The notes below the pieces were generated by a model that saw only the letters and a list, made by a program, of their open reading frames with translations, was not told the DNA's origin and did not search any database. A DNA stretch of 45,522 nt. It comes from SAR202 cluster bacterium AC-647-N09_OGT_505m (GTDB lineage Bacteria > Chloroflexota > Dehalococcoidia > UBA2985). Below, piece after piece: positions 10,189 through 20,526 of the stretch (positions are counted from its first letter, which is position 1; each line of letters opens with the position of its first letter). The stretch lies in the NCBI GenBank assembly GCA_009391225.1, contig VEXC01000008.1, positions 1 through 45,522 on the forward strand. Direction: 5' to 3'. Position numbers and translations under genes: made by a program.

Positions 10189-11049
10189 ATGGCCAATATA
10201 CGTGATATCAGAAATAGAATAAAAAGTGTGCAGAATACTGCCAAAGTAACGAAGGCTATGTCAATGATAGCAGCCTCAAAGATGCGCAGGTCGCAGCAGA
10301 GGCTGATTGCTGGAAGACCATACTCGGAGACGATAACTGAGATTGTTGGGCACATAACTGCTCAGGCTGCAGATGGAGACGGCGATACCCATCCGCTTAT
10401 GATAACTAGGGATCCCCAAAGGATTAGAGTTGTACATATAACTCCAGACAGAGGACTCTGTGGAGGGCTAGTTGGTAACCTTAATAGGAACCTAGCTAGG
10501 TTTATTGGGAGTCAGGACTTGCCAGTGGACTCCGTAGTTATTGGAAGAAAGGGCAGGGATTTCGCCTCACGTTCTAACATAGGAATAAGGTCGGTGTTTG
10601 CAGATATGGGAGATACTCCATCTTTGGCAGACATTGAAGAAATCGCGGAAGTGGTTATCAGTGACTATGAAAATGGAGATGTGGATGAAGTCCACATCTC
10701 TTATAGCAAATTCATATCTACTGTTGTCCAGCAGCCAACAATCAAGAAATTACTGCCAGTTGAGTCAGCAGATGTTGCATCTAGTACAGGTGGGTATATA
10801 TATGAACCCAACCCAGCACAGATACTAGATTCATTGCTTCCGAAATTTGTTCAGGTTCAGATACATCATTCTATTCTGGAGTCTATCGGTAGTGAACACT
10901 CGGCACGTATGGTTGCAATGAGCAGCGCCACAGACAATGCAAACGAAATGATTCAGGACCTGGTACTCTTGATGAACAAAGTAAGACAGGCATCTATAAC
11001 CACGGAACTTCTTGACTTAGTAGGTGGAGTAGCTGCCCTAGAAGGGTAA
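10189..11049 (+). CDS. atpG: F1 ATP synthase subunit gamma
   Basis: Central rotor shaft of 286 residues. The N-terminal helix RNRIKSVQNTAKVTKAM and the C-terminal helix with MSSATDNANEMI, which together form the coiled coil inside F1, are both intact, and DRGLCGGLVGNLNR is the conserved Rossmann-like segment. Its stop is directly followed by the earliest possible atpD start codon. Confidence 0.96.
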   Translation: MANIRDIRNRIKSVQNTAKVTKAMSMIAASKMRRSQQRLIAGRPYSETITEIVGHITAQAADGDGDTHPLMITRDPQRIRVVHITPDRGLCGGLVGNLNRNLARFIGSQDLPVDSVVIGRKGRDFASRSNIGIRSVFADMGDTPSLADIEEIAEVVISDYENGDVDEVHISYSKFISTVVQQPTIKKLLPVESADVASSTGGYIYEPNPAQILDSLLPKFVQVQIHHSILESIGSEHSARMVAMSSATDNANEMIQDLVLLMNKVRQASITTELLDLVGGVAALEG

Positions 11050-12474
<1,425 letters not shown>

Positions 12475-12563
12475 GATGGCCAGCGCAGGCAGCTAAGATG
12501 ATCTTATAATTGACACACATAGTTAGGTAGACAACTATCTTCTGAAGCAATAGGTATAGAGAT

Positions 12564-12977
12564 ATGGCCGAAATGAAAGTAGTAATCATCACCGGAGAAG
12601 AAGAGGTATACTCCGACGATGTGGACGTGATAGTAGCACCGGGTATAGAGGGCGACCTGGGAATACTGCCTCATCATGCAGCCTTAATCACCTCACTAAG
12701 GCCAGGACGAATCATGATAAGGAAAGATGGGGAGGAAACCTTTCTGGCCGTGAGCGGTGGTTTCATGGAGATTATGAATAACAAGGTTACTATACTCGCC
12801 GATGCAGCAGAGCAATCCTAGGAGATAGACGAAGCTAGGGCTCAGGAAGCTATAAAGAGGGCTGAAGAACGGTTGGTGATGTGGTGTGCGGATGTGGGTT
12901 TGGGAATAGTGTTTGCTTCTATGCGCCGTTCTCAGACTAGGTTGAAGGTAGTACAGCGCCGTCGAAATAGGTCCTGA
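12564..12977 (+). pseudogene. atpC: F1 ATP synthase subunit epsilon interrupted by an in-frame TAG
   Basis: Residues 1-85 form the N-terminal beta-sandwich (VIITGEEEVYSDDVDVIVAPG, LGILPHHAALIT, FLAVSGGFMEI), ending at TAG 12819-12821. The same frame then stays open for 51 codons to TGA 12975-12977 and clearly encodes the missing C-terminal helical domain (EIDEARAQEAIKRAEERL, then RRSQTRLKVVQRRR). Together they equal the normal epsilon length of about 137. The family expects Glu at the stop, so GAG to TAG is the simplest explanation. The 85-residue product may still work, because the beta-sandwich holds the gamma/c-ring contacts and the helical domain mainly inhibits. Confidence 0.85.
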
Positions 12978-13026
12978 CCGACTCCAGACCAAACCCAGCC
13001 ATAGCACATCTAAGTGCAGACAGTCC

Positions 13027-13671
13027 CTAGTCCATTTTCAGGTAATACGTCATGGACTGAAGGGCCAGAATCGGGTCTATGTTGCGCACCCGCACTCCAT
13101 TGGGAATCTGGGGCCCTACAGGGGCATAGTTAAGGATAGCTTTTACCCCGCACTTCACTAGCCGATTTATAACCTCTTGGGCTTGAGTGCCAGGAACGGC
13201 AACGATGCCGATACGGATATCCCGCTCCTTTATGATTTTATCCAAGTCTCCAATGGGCTGCACCATTAGTGGGCCAATTGCTTGCCCTACTTCGCCAGAG
13301 GCTGTATCAAATGCAGCCACTATGTTAAATCCCTCCGGGGTGAATCCTGGATAGTTGATGATAGCCCTGCCCAAGCGTCCTACACCCACCAGACAGCTAT
13401 TCCACTTCCTCTCCAGCCCAAGGACATGACGCAGCTCCCCCAGAAGGTAGCTGACTGGATAGCCGCGGCCTTGTTTGCCGAAGCGCCCAAAATAGCTCAA
13501 ATCCTTCCGGATTTGAGCTGGTGTCATCTGAAGCTGAGATCCTAGTTGCTGTGAACTGACCACGCTTACGTTGCGCTTAAGCAATTCTCCTAGCGCGCGC
13601 ACATATTGAGGAAGGCGGAGTACCACTACCTCTGGGACATCGTCTGCAGTTTCGGTAGGCTTGCTTGACAA
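13027..13671 (-). CDS. rex: Redox-sensing transcriptional repressor Rex
   Basis: NADH/NAD+-responsive winged-helix repressor, 214 residues. The N-terminal DNA-binding domain carries MTPAQIRKDLSYFGRFGKQGRGY, matching the Rex recognition region, and the Rossmann domain starts with GVGRLGRA near residue 97. The C-terminal helix (ILALQSMTYYL) is the domain-swapped dimer arm. The start is TTG 13671, with GGAG ten bases upstream; no better start precedes the first domain. It converges with the atp operon. I found no complete Rex operator palindrome in this window. Confidence 0.95.
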   Translation of the reverse strand: MSSKPTETADDVPEVVVLRLPQYVRALGELLKRNVSVVSSQQLGSQLQMTPAQIRKDLSYFGRFGKQGRGYPVSYLLGELRHVLGLERKWNSCLVGVGRLGRAIINYPGFTPEGFNIVAAFDTASGEVGQAIGPLMVQPIGDLDKIIKERDIRIGIVAVPGTQAQEVINRLVKCGVKAILNYAPVGPQIPNGVRVRNIDPILALQSMTYYLKMD

Positions 13672-14387
13672 ATCCGGGCTTCTCCGTCCTTTCAGTTACT
13701 CCGGTACGGAGAATATTCAATCCTCTGGGACATTCTCTTAGTTGGCAAGTATATTCCTAATCTCTAAAGGTCTTCTCTCAAGATGGGAACTATCTCCTCT
13801 TGCCAATGGCATCCTCGTGACATAATTCTAACATTGGTGAAAATATTCATCAACCTCAAGTACTCGCCGGTAAGTCACAGATACATCCTACCCGTGTCAA
13901 CCATCATTACGAACGAGGACAGATCTTAGATAGCTTGAGCCTCCATCTATCTCGCACGTCAGAACGCTTGTCGGAAGGTAAGATGCCTTGAGACCTGAAG
14001 GTGCAAATGAAAATGGAAAAGCCTCCCGATTAGATGTGAGATAAGATAGGTGTGCTCTGCTAAGAAACTAGGAATCTTAGTTTCTCTTGCGCGGGTACCT
14101 GGTCTGACAACAAACTGAGGCTTGGAACAACAAGCCCCGAAGCCGCCGTAGAGTGCCTGAAGGGTGCCTACCGCTTCACTCCAAGCTCGGCATCAATATC
14201 GGCGCAGAGAATTGAAACCCAGACCGGGCTTCCCACTAATGCGTCATATCCTCAAGATGCTGTAGAAGGGAATCCCCTCCCCCCATCAAAGGCAGCATCC
14301 ATAGCAGATAGCATGCTTAGTAACCCGCGAATTAAAACTTTGATCTGTGACATCTCAACTCCGTGTTCAATCTTTTAGTCTCGGTAG
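13672..14387. other. Non-coding spacer upstream of rex
   Basis: No ORF with family resemblance on either strand. The only structure I can point to is an inverted repeat at 14063-14085 (AGAAACTA, seven-base loop, TAGTTTCT). The stretch leads into the transposase and HD-hydrolase remnants, so it may be old mobile-element flank. Confidence 0.4.
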
Positions 14388-14700
14388 TCAATGGTGAACG
14401 CACTGAGTGGGCACATCTAGTTTAACTATCTCAGGTGCCACACCAAGTTCTACCCAGTCTTGGAGAATATCTACCAACTCAGACAGGAAGGGATGCAATC
14501 GCTTGCTGCATTTACTGTCAGTAGTTTCCCACGCCACTTTGAGGGCCCCAGGTATCCCAATGAACTCGGCTAATATCCCCCTCCTCTTCTCTCCGTCTGC
14601 ACTTGCCCACACAGCTCTTGTATTCCCTACTCTTACTCCTCTCAGTATCTTCTATTACTAGTGCATTCGCAGTACAGCACCGCTGAAATACACCTGCTAC
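14388..14700 (-). pseudogene. Transposase/integrase-core N-terminal remnant
   Basis: The reverse strand encodes ADGEKRRGILAEFIG followed by SKCSKRLHPFLSELVDILQ and LGVAPEIVKL. These match, in order, two conserved stretches of the N-terminal region of a common family of DDE transposases (xASRKEKGxILDEF and CGKRLxPxLPELVxxLE...LDPEVRxKLL), with the segment between them missing. No catalytic core follows. The assignment rests on remembered family patterns and is moderate. Confidence 0.42.
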
Positions 14701-14705
14701 AATCT

Positions 14706-15236
14706 CTAGCTGCTCGGGGTTAGGCCAAGTTCTCCTGCCACAAGCTTCAGGGATTCGGCAACGAACTCGATAATATAATCCAAGACCACTCCCAATTCCT
14801 GAGTTCCCTGGATCAGGTCATCCATGCTTACAGTCTTGTCCTTCATTTTCCTGCATACTGCTAGAGAGTCGGTATCCGAGAAACTCTTTGTGGGCCGGAC
14901 CAAGGCTACTGCAGTGACAAACCCAGATAACTCGTCAACGGCAAAGGGGATCTTCTACATCAGAGACTATTCCGGCTAACACCGGTGTGGTTGCCATGTG
15001 AGAGGACGGCGCGGACAATCACCTCTGGATACCCCCTCGCTCGCGGAGAATGTCGGCTCCAAACTGGGAATGCTGCTCTTGTGAGGGACGGACATCCCAA
15101 TCGCAATCGTGAAACATGCCCATCGCACCCCACAAGTCCTAATCCTCTCTCCAACCCTCCGGGCGTAGGCTCTCATCGCCGCCTCCACGGCAATACAGTG
15201 CTTCATCAGACTCTCTGACCTGGCTGTACTCCTCAA
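14706..15236 (-). pseudogene. Frameshifted HD-domain phosphohydrolase
   Basis: Read on the reverse strand in three frames, the pieces give an HD-family protein in order: RSESLMKHCIAVEAAMRAYARR (15220 region), then ARGYPEVIVRAVLSHGNHTGV, then FAVDELSGFVTAVALVRPTKS and DDLIQGTQELGV ending at 14706. The first His of the metal site (KH) and the SHGNHTG segment remain, but the LLHDFD motif region is scrambled by frame changes and a TGA follows RNSL. The gene is broken. Confidence 0.7.
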
Positions 15237-15298
15237 TTAGTGCCCACGCCGCCCTGCCTGTCCATCTAAACCTCTTAGTCCATAAGTAATCCAGACAT

Positions 15299-16153
15299 TC
15301 ACGTCACATCTGGTGCATCCTCGCCCGGCAGTTGCATTTCCTTCGGAATGCACTTCCGGGCGGTCGTGATAAACCCAGTGTGAGCCACCATGCGATGCAC
15401 GGGCCTCACACTGCGATGGGTAACCGACCACGGTCTTATCAGCACCTCTATGGTCTCCATAAGCTCGAAGTGGGGGCTCTCTATAAGGGCCTCATGAAGC
15501 TGATGGACTTGGAGGATGGTGGGCAAGTAGCTTAGGAGAATCCCAGCAGGCACCAGCGATTCGGCGGCTGCCCGAACCACTTGCCACGGTTCAGGAACGT
15601 CCAAGATGATTCGGTCAAGCCCAGTCTCATCCAAATCCTGGTAGACGTCTTTGATCTTAATCTCCAGATTCGCCAGCTCTGGGTTGAGGGCCAAGATGTT
15701 TCCACGTGTCTTCTCCACCAACTCCGGCCTTATCTCAAAGGAGATCACTCTACCCTTCTCTCCCACTGCTCGCAGAAGGGCCATGGTCAGGGCACCTGAT
15801 CCCAGGCCGGCCTCCAAGACCGTAGCACCAGGGAATATGTCCCCATACATCAGTATGGCACCTAGGTCCTTAGCGTATATCACCTGTGTTTGATGTGACA
15901 TCTCCTCTACATAATCTCCCAGAGTGGGTGGAAAGGCCAGCAACATATGGCCTTTGGTAGTAAAGATACGGGCACCTACCTCCTGGCCAATTATGTTGTT
16001 ATGGGAGACTATTCCCATGTGGGTATGAAAGGTCTCCTCTGGAGACAGTGAGAGTAGGTATCGCCGCCCCCGTCTATCCACCAGAAGGGCGAGGTCACCC
16101 TCTGCAAACTGGTGTTGTCGTCCCACTGTGCTCGCGCGAAGCTCACCTGTCAT
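15299..16153 (-). CDS. trmI: tRNA (adenine-58-N1)-methyltransferase TrmI
   Basis: SAM-dependent enzyme that makes m1A58 in the T-loop of tRNA; 284 residues. The N-terminal domain begins in FAEGDLALLVD and holds HMGIVSHNNIIGQEVGA, typical of TrmI. The methyltransferase fold shows motif I VLEAGLGSGALTMALL, the acidic FEIRPELVEK, and the catalytic region RIILDVPEPWQVV. An ATG start at 16153 fits. It stands alone between two pseudogenes. Confidence 0.94.
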   Translation of the reverse strand: MTGELRASTVGRQHQFAEGDLALLVDRRGRRYLLSLSPEETFHTHMGIVSHNNIIGQEVGARIFTTKGHMLLAFPPTLGDYVEEMSHQTQVIYAKDLGAILMYGDIFPGATVLEAGLGSGALTMALLRAVGEKGRVISFEIRPELVEKTRGNILALNPELANLEIKIKDVYQDLDETGLDRIILDVPEPWQVVRAAAESLVPAGILLSYLPTILQVHQLHEALIESPHFELMETIEVLIRPWSVTHRSVRPVHRMVAHTGFITTARKCIPKEMQLPGEDAPDVT

Positions 16154-16271
16154 AAGGGTATTGTAGGGCGAAGGATGCCACAGCGCAAACTGGATCAGCC
16201 CAGCATTCTACTACATGGGAAGCAACCCCATATCGAAGAGATCGGTGTCACTATTTCCTAAACCGAGTCCT

Positions 16272-16734
16272 CTATAACTTTCCCCCATCTTCCAAAATCT
16301 CTTTGGGGTCAGGTAGACCCTGACCGAATGCCTTCCTAAATCGTATGCAGCCTTCCTTGTCCATTATGAGCACTACTCGCTTAGTGGAGCCTCACTTTTC
16401 GTTATAGATACCAAGAATCCTGCGGCACATGGTCCTTGGGATGAAAATCTGATAATAATAGGGTAGATGGAATGTTAGCCAGCCCAAAGTCGAAAGCCAT
16501 CTGGGTCGGGACGCTGCCTACGTTTATGCCCAAAACTTGGGCGCCATTATCCTCGTACAGGCAGTTTTCTAATGGTACTCCAGAACACTGGCGCGTTAAA
16601 CCACTGGTAAAGGACGCAAAGCGGGTCTGAAAGACTACGTGCTTCTCGTCCGGGTATTTGCTTAATGTAATCTCCTCTCACGTGGGGGACCGAAGCGTAA
16701 AATCTGGCACCTTGTCTCCTAACTCTGGTGACAT
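16272..16734 (-). pseudogene. Broken AhpC/TSA-type peroxiredoxin
   Basis: From ATG 16734 the reverse strand reads MSPELGDKVPDFTLRSPT and then TGA (16678-16680). The same frame continues with FTSGLTRQCSGV, GAQVLGINVGSVPTQ and LLLSDFHPKDHV. After a frameshift near 16435 it resumes as GIYNEK, a second TGA, and KRVVLIMDKEGCIRFRKAFG to a stop at 16272. The order matches a full peroxiredoxin. The peroxidatic cysteine after FTxG is replaced, and two stops plus a frameshift make it non-functional. Confidence 0.82.
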
Positions 16735-16915
16735 GTATGCCTCCTGGCATTGGCAGACATATTATGAGCGAAAAGACTGTAACGGAGCCTGTTCAATGCC
16801 CGAGTGACATGCTCGGCGACTGGATAGGATGAGACAGATGTCGGACATCAAGAAGAGCAATGATAGGACAGTATACTAGCCCTAGCTCGGATGTAAGCGC
16901 TGCGGGCACTAGCCC

Positions 16916-16944
16916 TTGACGCTAATGTGATGAGATGTTACCAT
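16916..16944 (+). promoter_or_regulatory. Candidate sigma-70 promoter for the HesB-like gene
   Basis: TTGACG (16916-16921), a 17-base spacer, and TACCAT (16939-16944). Transcription would begin near 16951, about 65 bases before the GTG start at 17017. The -35 is close to consensus, the -10 only four of six. Confidence 0.4.
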
Positions 16945-17016
16945 TTTGTCTGTCTTAGTTCGTATCTGCGCGTAAAGCATTCTATGCTTAGCGCCCTTAA
17001 TTGGAAAGGAGTCCCT

Positions 17017-17373
17017 GTGATTAGCATCAGTCCCCTGGCCGCTGAGAAGTTGAAGGATATCCTGGTGGAGCAAGGAGATGAAGAGGCCTCTCTGCGAGTA
17101 ATCTTGATGCCCGGTGCCAATGGAGGAGCACAGTATATGCTGGCCCTGGAACAAGAGGCCAAGGTGGATGATACGGTGGTGCATGCAGAGGGCGTCAGCA
17201 TACTCATAGATCCCGATAGCGCCCCCCTCATGGAAGGTGCGGAGATAGACTATATGGACGGCCTGATGAGGAGTGGGTTTGTGATTAACAACCCAAATAT
17301 ACAGTCTGGTGGCTGTGGGGATGGCTGTGGCTGCGGTGGAGGTGGCGGGGGATGCGCTTGCGGTGGGCACTAA
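17017..17373 (+). CDS. HesB/IscA-family iron-sulfur assembly protein with Cys/Gly tail
   Basis: An A-type Fe-S carrier-like protein of 118 residues from GTG 17017, which has AAGGAG five bases upstream; the open frame extends further 5' but those codons look non-native. Conserved segments are ISISPLAAEKLKDIL, VSILIDPDSAPLMEGAEIDY and GFVINNPN. The first of the three usual cysteines, in the GGGCSG loop, is missing (PGANGGAQY instead). The tail after NPN has five Cys among Gly (GGCGDGCGC then GGCACGGH), more than the usual CGCG. It may bind metal or cluster through the tail alone. Confidence 0.88.
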   Translation: MISISPLAAEKLKDILVEQGDEEASLRVILMPGANGGAQYMLALEQEAKVDDTVVHAEGVSILIDPDSAPLMEGAEIDYMDGLMRSGFVINNPNIQSGGCGDGCGCGGGGGGCACGGH

Positions 17374-17619
17374 GGTTGCTCGTAGCAAGAATCCAGTAGA
17401 GTGAGTAGCTCTGCTATCTAGCCCGCCTCGCAAACATTTCGCCAATCCAGACCCGCTGTGTCGCAATGCGGCTTCAGCGGGTTCTGTGTGTCCAAACTAA
17501 ACTCTTTGAGCCGGGGGATGTCTCTATGTAGTCTCTACATTGTTGCGGGTTAGTTATGGAGGGGAATAGTGCACTGGGGCTGCGGTATGTGTATCTCCTA
17601 CGAAATGGCCCTATATCTC

Positions 17620-17647
17620 TTGATATTCTGAATGAAATTGCTATAAT
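17620..17647 (+). promoter_or_regulatory. Sigma-70 promoter for speD-speE
   Basis: TTGATA at 17620-17625, 16-base spacer, and a perfect TATAAT at 17642-17647. It sits 36 bases before the speD start codon, with GGAGG at 17671-17675 between. The rest of the 17374-17683 spacer shows nothing else. Confidence 0.72.
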
Positions 17648-17683
17648 GACGCTTTGGTGAATTCTACATAGGAGGGCGGGTGA

Positions 17684-18058
17684 TTGAATGCGCTAGGTAC
17701 TCATATTCTATTGGAGCTTAAGGACTGTAACAGAGACCTTTTGGACAACTTGCCCTATATTCAGAATGCACTCTTGGAAGCGGCTGAGGAAACGGGTGCC
17801 ACGGTCATTGGGCAATCCTTTCATCAATTCAGCCCGCAGGGTGTCACCGGAGTGTTAGCCATCGCCGAGTCTCACCTCTGCATCCATACGTGGCCAGAGT
17901 ATGGATACGCCGCCGTTGACATATTTACATGTGGAGAGGGTTTCCAGCCCAGAAAGGCAGCCAACCTGGTTGTGCAGAGCCTGGAGAGCAAAGAACACTC
18001 CATTACTGAAATCAAGCGAGGTATCCTTCCGGAGTTGGCTGGGATTTCCGCTGGCTAG
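17684..18058 (+). CDS. speD: S-adenosylmethionine decarboxylase proenzyme (SpeD)
   Basis: Makes decarboxylated SAM, the aminopropyl donor for polyamines. The 124-residue proenzyme is the short bacterial class 1B form. The self-cleavage site is Glu-Ser in AESHLCIHTWPE, whose Ser becomes the pyruvoyl group; downstream DIFTCG carries the catalytic Cys. Start is TTG 17684 with GGAGG eight bases upstream; the nearby ATG is in another frame. speE follows after 17 bases. Confidence 0.95.
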   Translation: MNALGTHILLELKDCNRDLLDNLPYIQNALLEAAEETGATVIGQSFHQFSPQGVTGVLAIAESHLCIHTWPEYGYAAVDIFTCGEGFQPRKAANLVVQSLESKEHSITEIKRGILPELAGISAG

Positions 18059-18075
18059 CAACCTTGGCAAGAAAG

Positions 18076-18990
18076 ATGGACGAACCCAATCTGAATTGGT
18101 TCCAGGAGTACCTTAGACCCGAACTGTTGCAGATGGTAGCCGTTCGAGAGACGATTTACTCTGGGAGCACCAGGTTCCAACAAATCCAAGTCTTGGACAC
18201 CTATGCCTTCGGTCGCTGCCTGATACTGGATGGCAAGACCCAGTCGTCAGAGACCGATGAGTTTATATATCATGAAGCCCTGGTGCACCCTGCCCTGGTA
18301 GCACATTCCAACCCTGAAACCGTGTTTATTGCCGGTGGCGGCGAGGGGGCTACTTTGAGGGAGGTTCTGGCTCACAATACAGTTAAGCGTGCAGTGATGG
18401 TAGACCTGGACAGCGAGGTTGTGGAGATATGCCGTAGGTTCCTACCAAACCACCACCAAGGCGCCTTCGATGATTCCAGGACGGAGCTTCACTTCAGAGA
18501 TGCAAAGCATTACCTGGAGACCACCCCAGATACCTACGATGTAATTATCATAGATCTTCCTGACCCCCAGGAGGGAGGCCCAGTTCCCTTTCTTTATACG
18601 CAGAGCTTCTATAGAACACTTCGGCAGCGACTGAATCCCGAGGGTATTGTGGCGGTGCAATCGGAGCCGTGTATGGAGGGTAACCTGGAGGCGTTTACGG
18701 CAATCTCTAACACCCTTAAAAGCGTCTTCCCCCGGGTTTTCCCATATCACACCATGATACCCTCTTTTTCCTTCGATTGGGGCTTCAACCTAGCCTCTCT
18801 GGGTCCCAGCCCCCTAGAGATGGCTGCTAATGTAGTGGACAACCGTCTGGAAGAGCGAGGATGCAAATCTCTGCGGTCCTACGATGGCACGGCCCATAGT
18901 GGGCTTTTCACACTGCCAAAACACGTTCGTGAAGCCCTAGGTCGCGAGACCAGAATCATCACCGAGGATGACCCGTTGGTGGTTGTGTAG
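18076..18990 (+). CDS. speE: Polyamine aminopropyltransferase (spermidine/thermospermine synthase-like)
   Basis: Transfers aminopropyl from decarboxylated SAM to a polyamine; about 304 residues from ATG 18076 (TTG 18064 is possible). The SAM-site motif GGGEGATLRE and the acidic MVDLDSEVVEICRRF are intact. The catalytic-loop segment reads IIIDLPDPQEGGP followed by FLYTQSFY, which resembles the DLADPxEGGP...LYTKSFY of plant ACL5 thermospermine synthases more than the DSTDP of classical SpeE. The C-terminal domain (VDNRLEERG) also resembles that group. The product could therefore be thermospermine or another long polyamine. Confidence 0.92.
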   Translation: MDEPNLNWFQEYLRPELLQMVAVRETIYSGSTRFQQIQVLDTYAFGRCLILDGKTQSSETDEFIYHEALVHPALVAHSNPETVFIAGGGEGATLREVLAHNTVKRAVMVDLDSEVVEICRRFLPNHHQGAFDDSRTELHFRDAKHYLETTPDTYDVIIIDLPDPQEGGPVPFLYTQSFYRTLRQRLNPEGIVAVQSEPCMEGNLEAFTAISNTLKSVFPRVFPYHTMIPSFSFDWGFNLASLGPSPLEMAANVVDNRLEERGCKSLRSYDGTAHSGLFTLPKHVREALGRETRIITEDDPLVVV

Positions 18991-19129
18991 GAAAGGCAAT
19001 CCCTGCACCCACTTTAAACGACACAACACTCGTGGATGGAACAGAGATTTTCGTTAGCAGTTTACTAAGTTGTTCCCACTAATAGGCCATGCCCAGACCT
19101 ATTGGCTTGACATTCGTACGTGAGTGTTA

Positions 19130-19825
19130 CTAATCACGCTGAAGGGGTGGGAGCACCTGCTTTATCCAGGGGCTCAGGTCTCTCATGACCTCCTGATTAA
19201 TCTCATGGCCCATGTCGTACTCCTTGTAGGTGGGAGTGTACCCTTCTGCCTCAAGAAATTCCCTGGAACTACGAGCCCTCTCTATGTTGTCCTGGAGCCC
19301 GTGGGCGATGAAGATGGGCTGGTTGCGCTCCGCGGGTAGCCTCTGGCTCATCTCCTCCGGGTTCCGGATGGAGCAGCTCAGGGCCACCAGCCCTGCGAAG
19401 AGATTGGGGCGGACCAGTCCGCAACGATAAGTCAGACCCCCACCCTGAGAGAATCCAAGGAGTATGGCACGCCCAGGGGAAACCTGGTACTTCTCCATGA
19501 CCTCATGCAAGAAACCTTCCAATTTCTGCTCGGTGCGGAGTGCCTGCTCCGGGTCATCTGTGCCTGGTACGTTCCATGCGAAGCCCAAGGCACCCGGCTG
19601 CAATTGGATTGGGACTGGAGCATTCGGGCAAACGTATATGTAGCCCTTGTCGTCTATAAGCCTGGTTAGGTCCGCCAAATCGTACATGCTAGCACCGAAC
19701 CCGTGCAGCATTATGACCAGAGGATACTCTAACGCTGGGTCGTATCCCTGGGGGTAGATGGTGAGATATATGAGATCCTTGCCATGATGGGCCTCTGCCC
19801 GCATATTCTGGGCTGGATTTTCCAT
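19130..19825 (-). CDS. Alpha/beta-hydrolase, carboxylesterase/phospholipase family
   Basis: A 231-residue cytosolic esterase of the PF02230 type. The nucleophile elbow is GFSQGG, the oxyanion region is LHGFGASMYDL, the acid lies in AHGLQDNIE and the histidine in YDMGHEI, completing a Ser-Asp-His triad. It follows the MBL hydrolase by nine bases on the same strand, so the two are probably co-transcribed with the small gene at 20799. The natural ester is unknown. Confidence 0.88.
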   Translation of the reverse strand: MENPAQNMRAEAHHGKDLIYLTIYPQGYDPALEYPLVIMLHGFGASMYDLADLTRLIDDKGYIYVCPNAPVPIQLQPGALGFAWNVPGTDDPEQALRTEQKLEGFLHEVMEKYQVSPGRAILLGFSQGGGLTYRCGLVRPNLFAGLVALSCSIRNPEEMSQRLPAERNQPIFIAHGLQDNIERARSSREFLEAEGYTPTYKEYDMGHEINQEVMRDLSPWIKQVLPPLQRD

Positions 19826-19834
19826 TGTATTCCC

Positions 19835-20473
19835 TCAGCTTTCAAGCCAGAGGACGTCTCCACTCAGATTCGCCGGATGGCTCCTCTCGGCGAAGATCTG
19901 GTACTCTTCTTTCGAGACGCCCAGGATAGAGTTCTCGCCGTGGCCAGGCAGAAGGAAAGTGTCGTCCGGAAGTAGGTAGAGCTTCTCGGTGATGCTCTTA
20001 ATAATCTGCTGCAAGGATTCCGGAGACCGACTTCTCCCCGGCCCTCCGGGGAACAGGGTGTCTCCGGAGAAGAGGTGCTGGCCAACCAGATAGCAGATTG
20101 ACCCCGGCGTATGGCCTGGGGTGTGTATTACCTTCATTTCAATGGTGCCCACAGTGATGACATCGCCATCCTTGACCAGGCCGTTAGGGGATACCGGCAG
20201 AGTGGCAGCATCTTCGCTGTGAGCCTTCACTGGTGCGCCTGTAGCATCTACCATCTCCTTCAGTCCCGCCAGGTGATCCTGGTGGTTATGGGTGATGAGA
20301 ATCGCCTTGACCTGAGTGCCCTGGGCTTCTTCCAGCAGTTCTCCAGGTCCCATGGGAGCATCTATTATGATGCCCTCTCCGGTCTGGGGACTTACTATGA
20401 GATAGGCGTTATTGTCGAAAGGGCCACAAGAAGTCTTATAAATCTTGACTTCCTTGTCATAAAAAAGGGGCAC
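19835..20473 (-). CDS. MBL-fold metallo-hydrolase, glyoxalase II-like
   Basis: About 212 residues with the complete metal site: THNHQDH, the histidine in HTPGHTPGS, the bridging Asp in FSGDTLF and the last His in LPGHGE. These match the hydroxyacylglutathione hydrolase/persulfide dioxygenase-like group, though the C-terminal substrate domain of true glyoxalase II is absent. Of two overlapping GTG codons I prefer 20473, because GGAGG lies five bases before it while the one at 20479 overlaps the ribosome site. Confidence 0.9.
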   Translation of the reverse strand: MPLFYDKEVKIYKTSCGPFDNNAYLIVSPQTGEGIIIDAPMGPGELLEEAQGTQVKAILITHNHQDHLAGLKEMVDATGAPVKAHSEDAATLPVSPNGLVKDGDVITVGTIEMKVIHTPGHTPGSICYLVGQHLFSGDTLFPGGPGRSRSPESLQQIIKSITEKLYLLPDDTFLLPGHGENSILGVSKEEYQIFAERSHPANLSGDVLWLES

Positions 20474-20526
20474 GTGCACCTCCAGGGTTCAATGGATCCC
20501 GGCTCCAATCTATTGTACTATTTGTT

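Noticed and set aside
12510..12538. TTGACA ahead of atpC as a promoter
   Set aside because: The -35 is perfect but the hexamer 17 bases away is AACTAT, only three of six, so I did not call it.
12819..12821. TAG in atpC read as pyrrolysine or a reassigned codon
   Set aside because: TAG is the normal terminal stop of atpB, atpF, atpH and the AtpI-like gene in this window, so there is no sign of general reassignment, and the position expects Glu.
16678..16680. TGA in the peroxiredoxin remnant as a second selenocysteine
   Set aside because: It falls in a variable part before the active site, the peroxidatic position itself carries another residue, and a frameshift and a second TGA follow.
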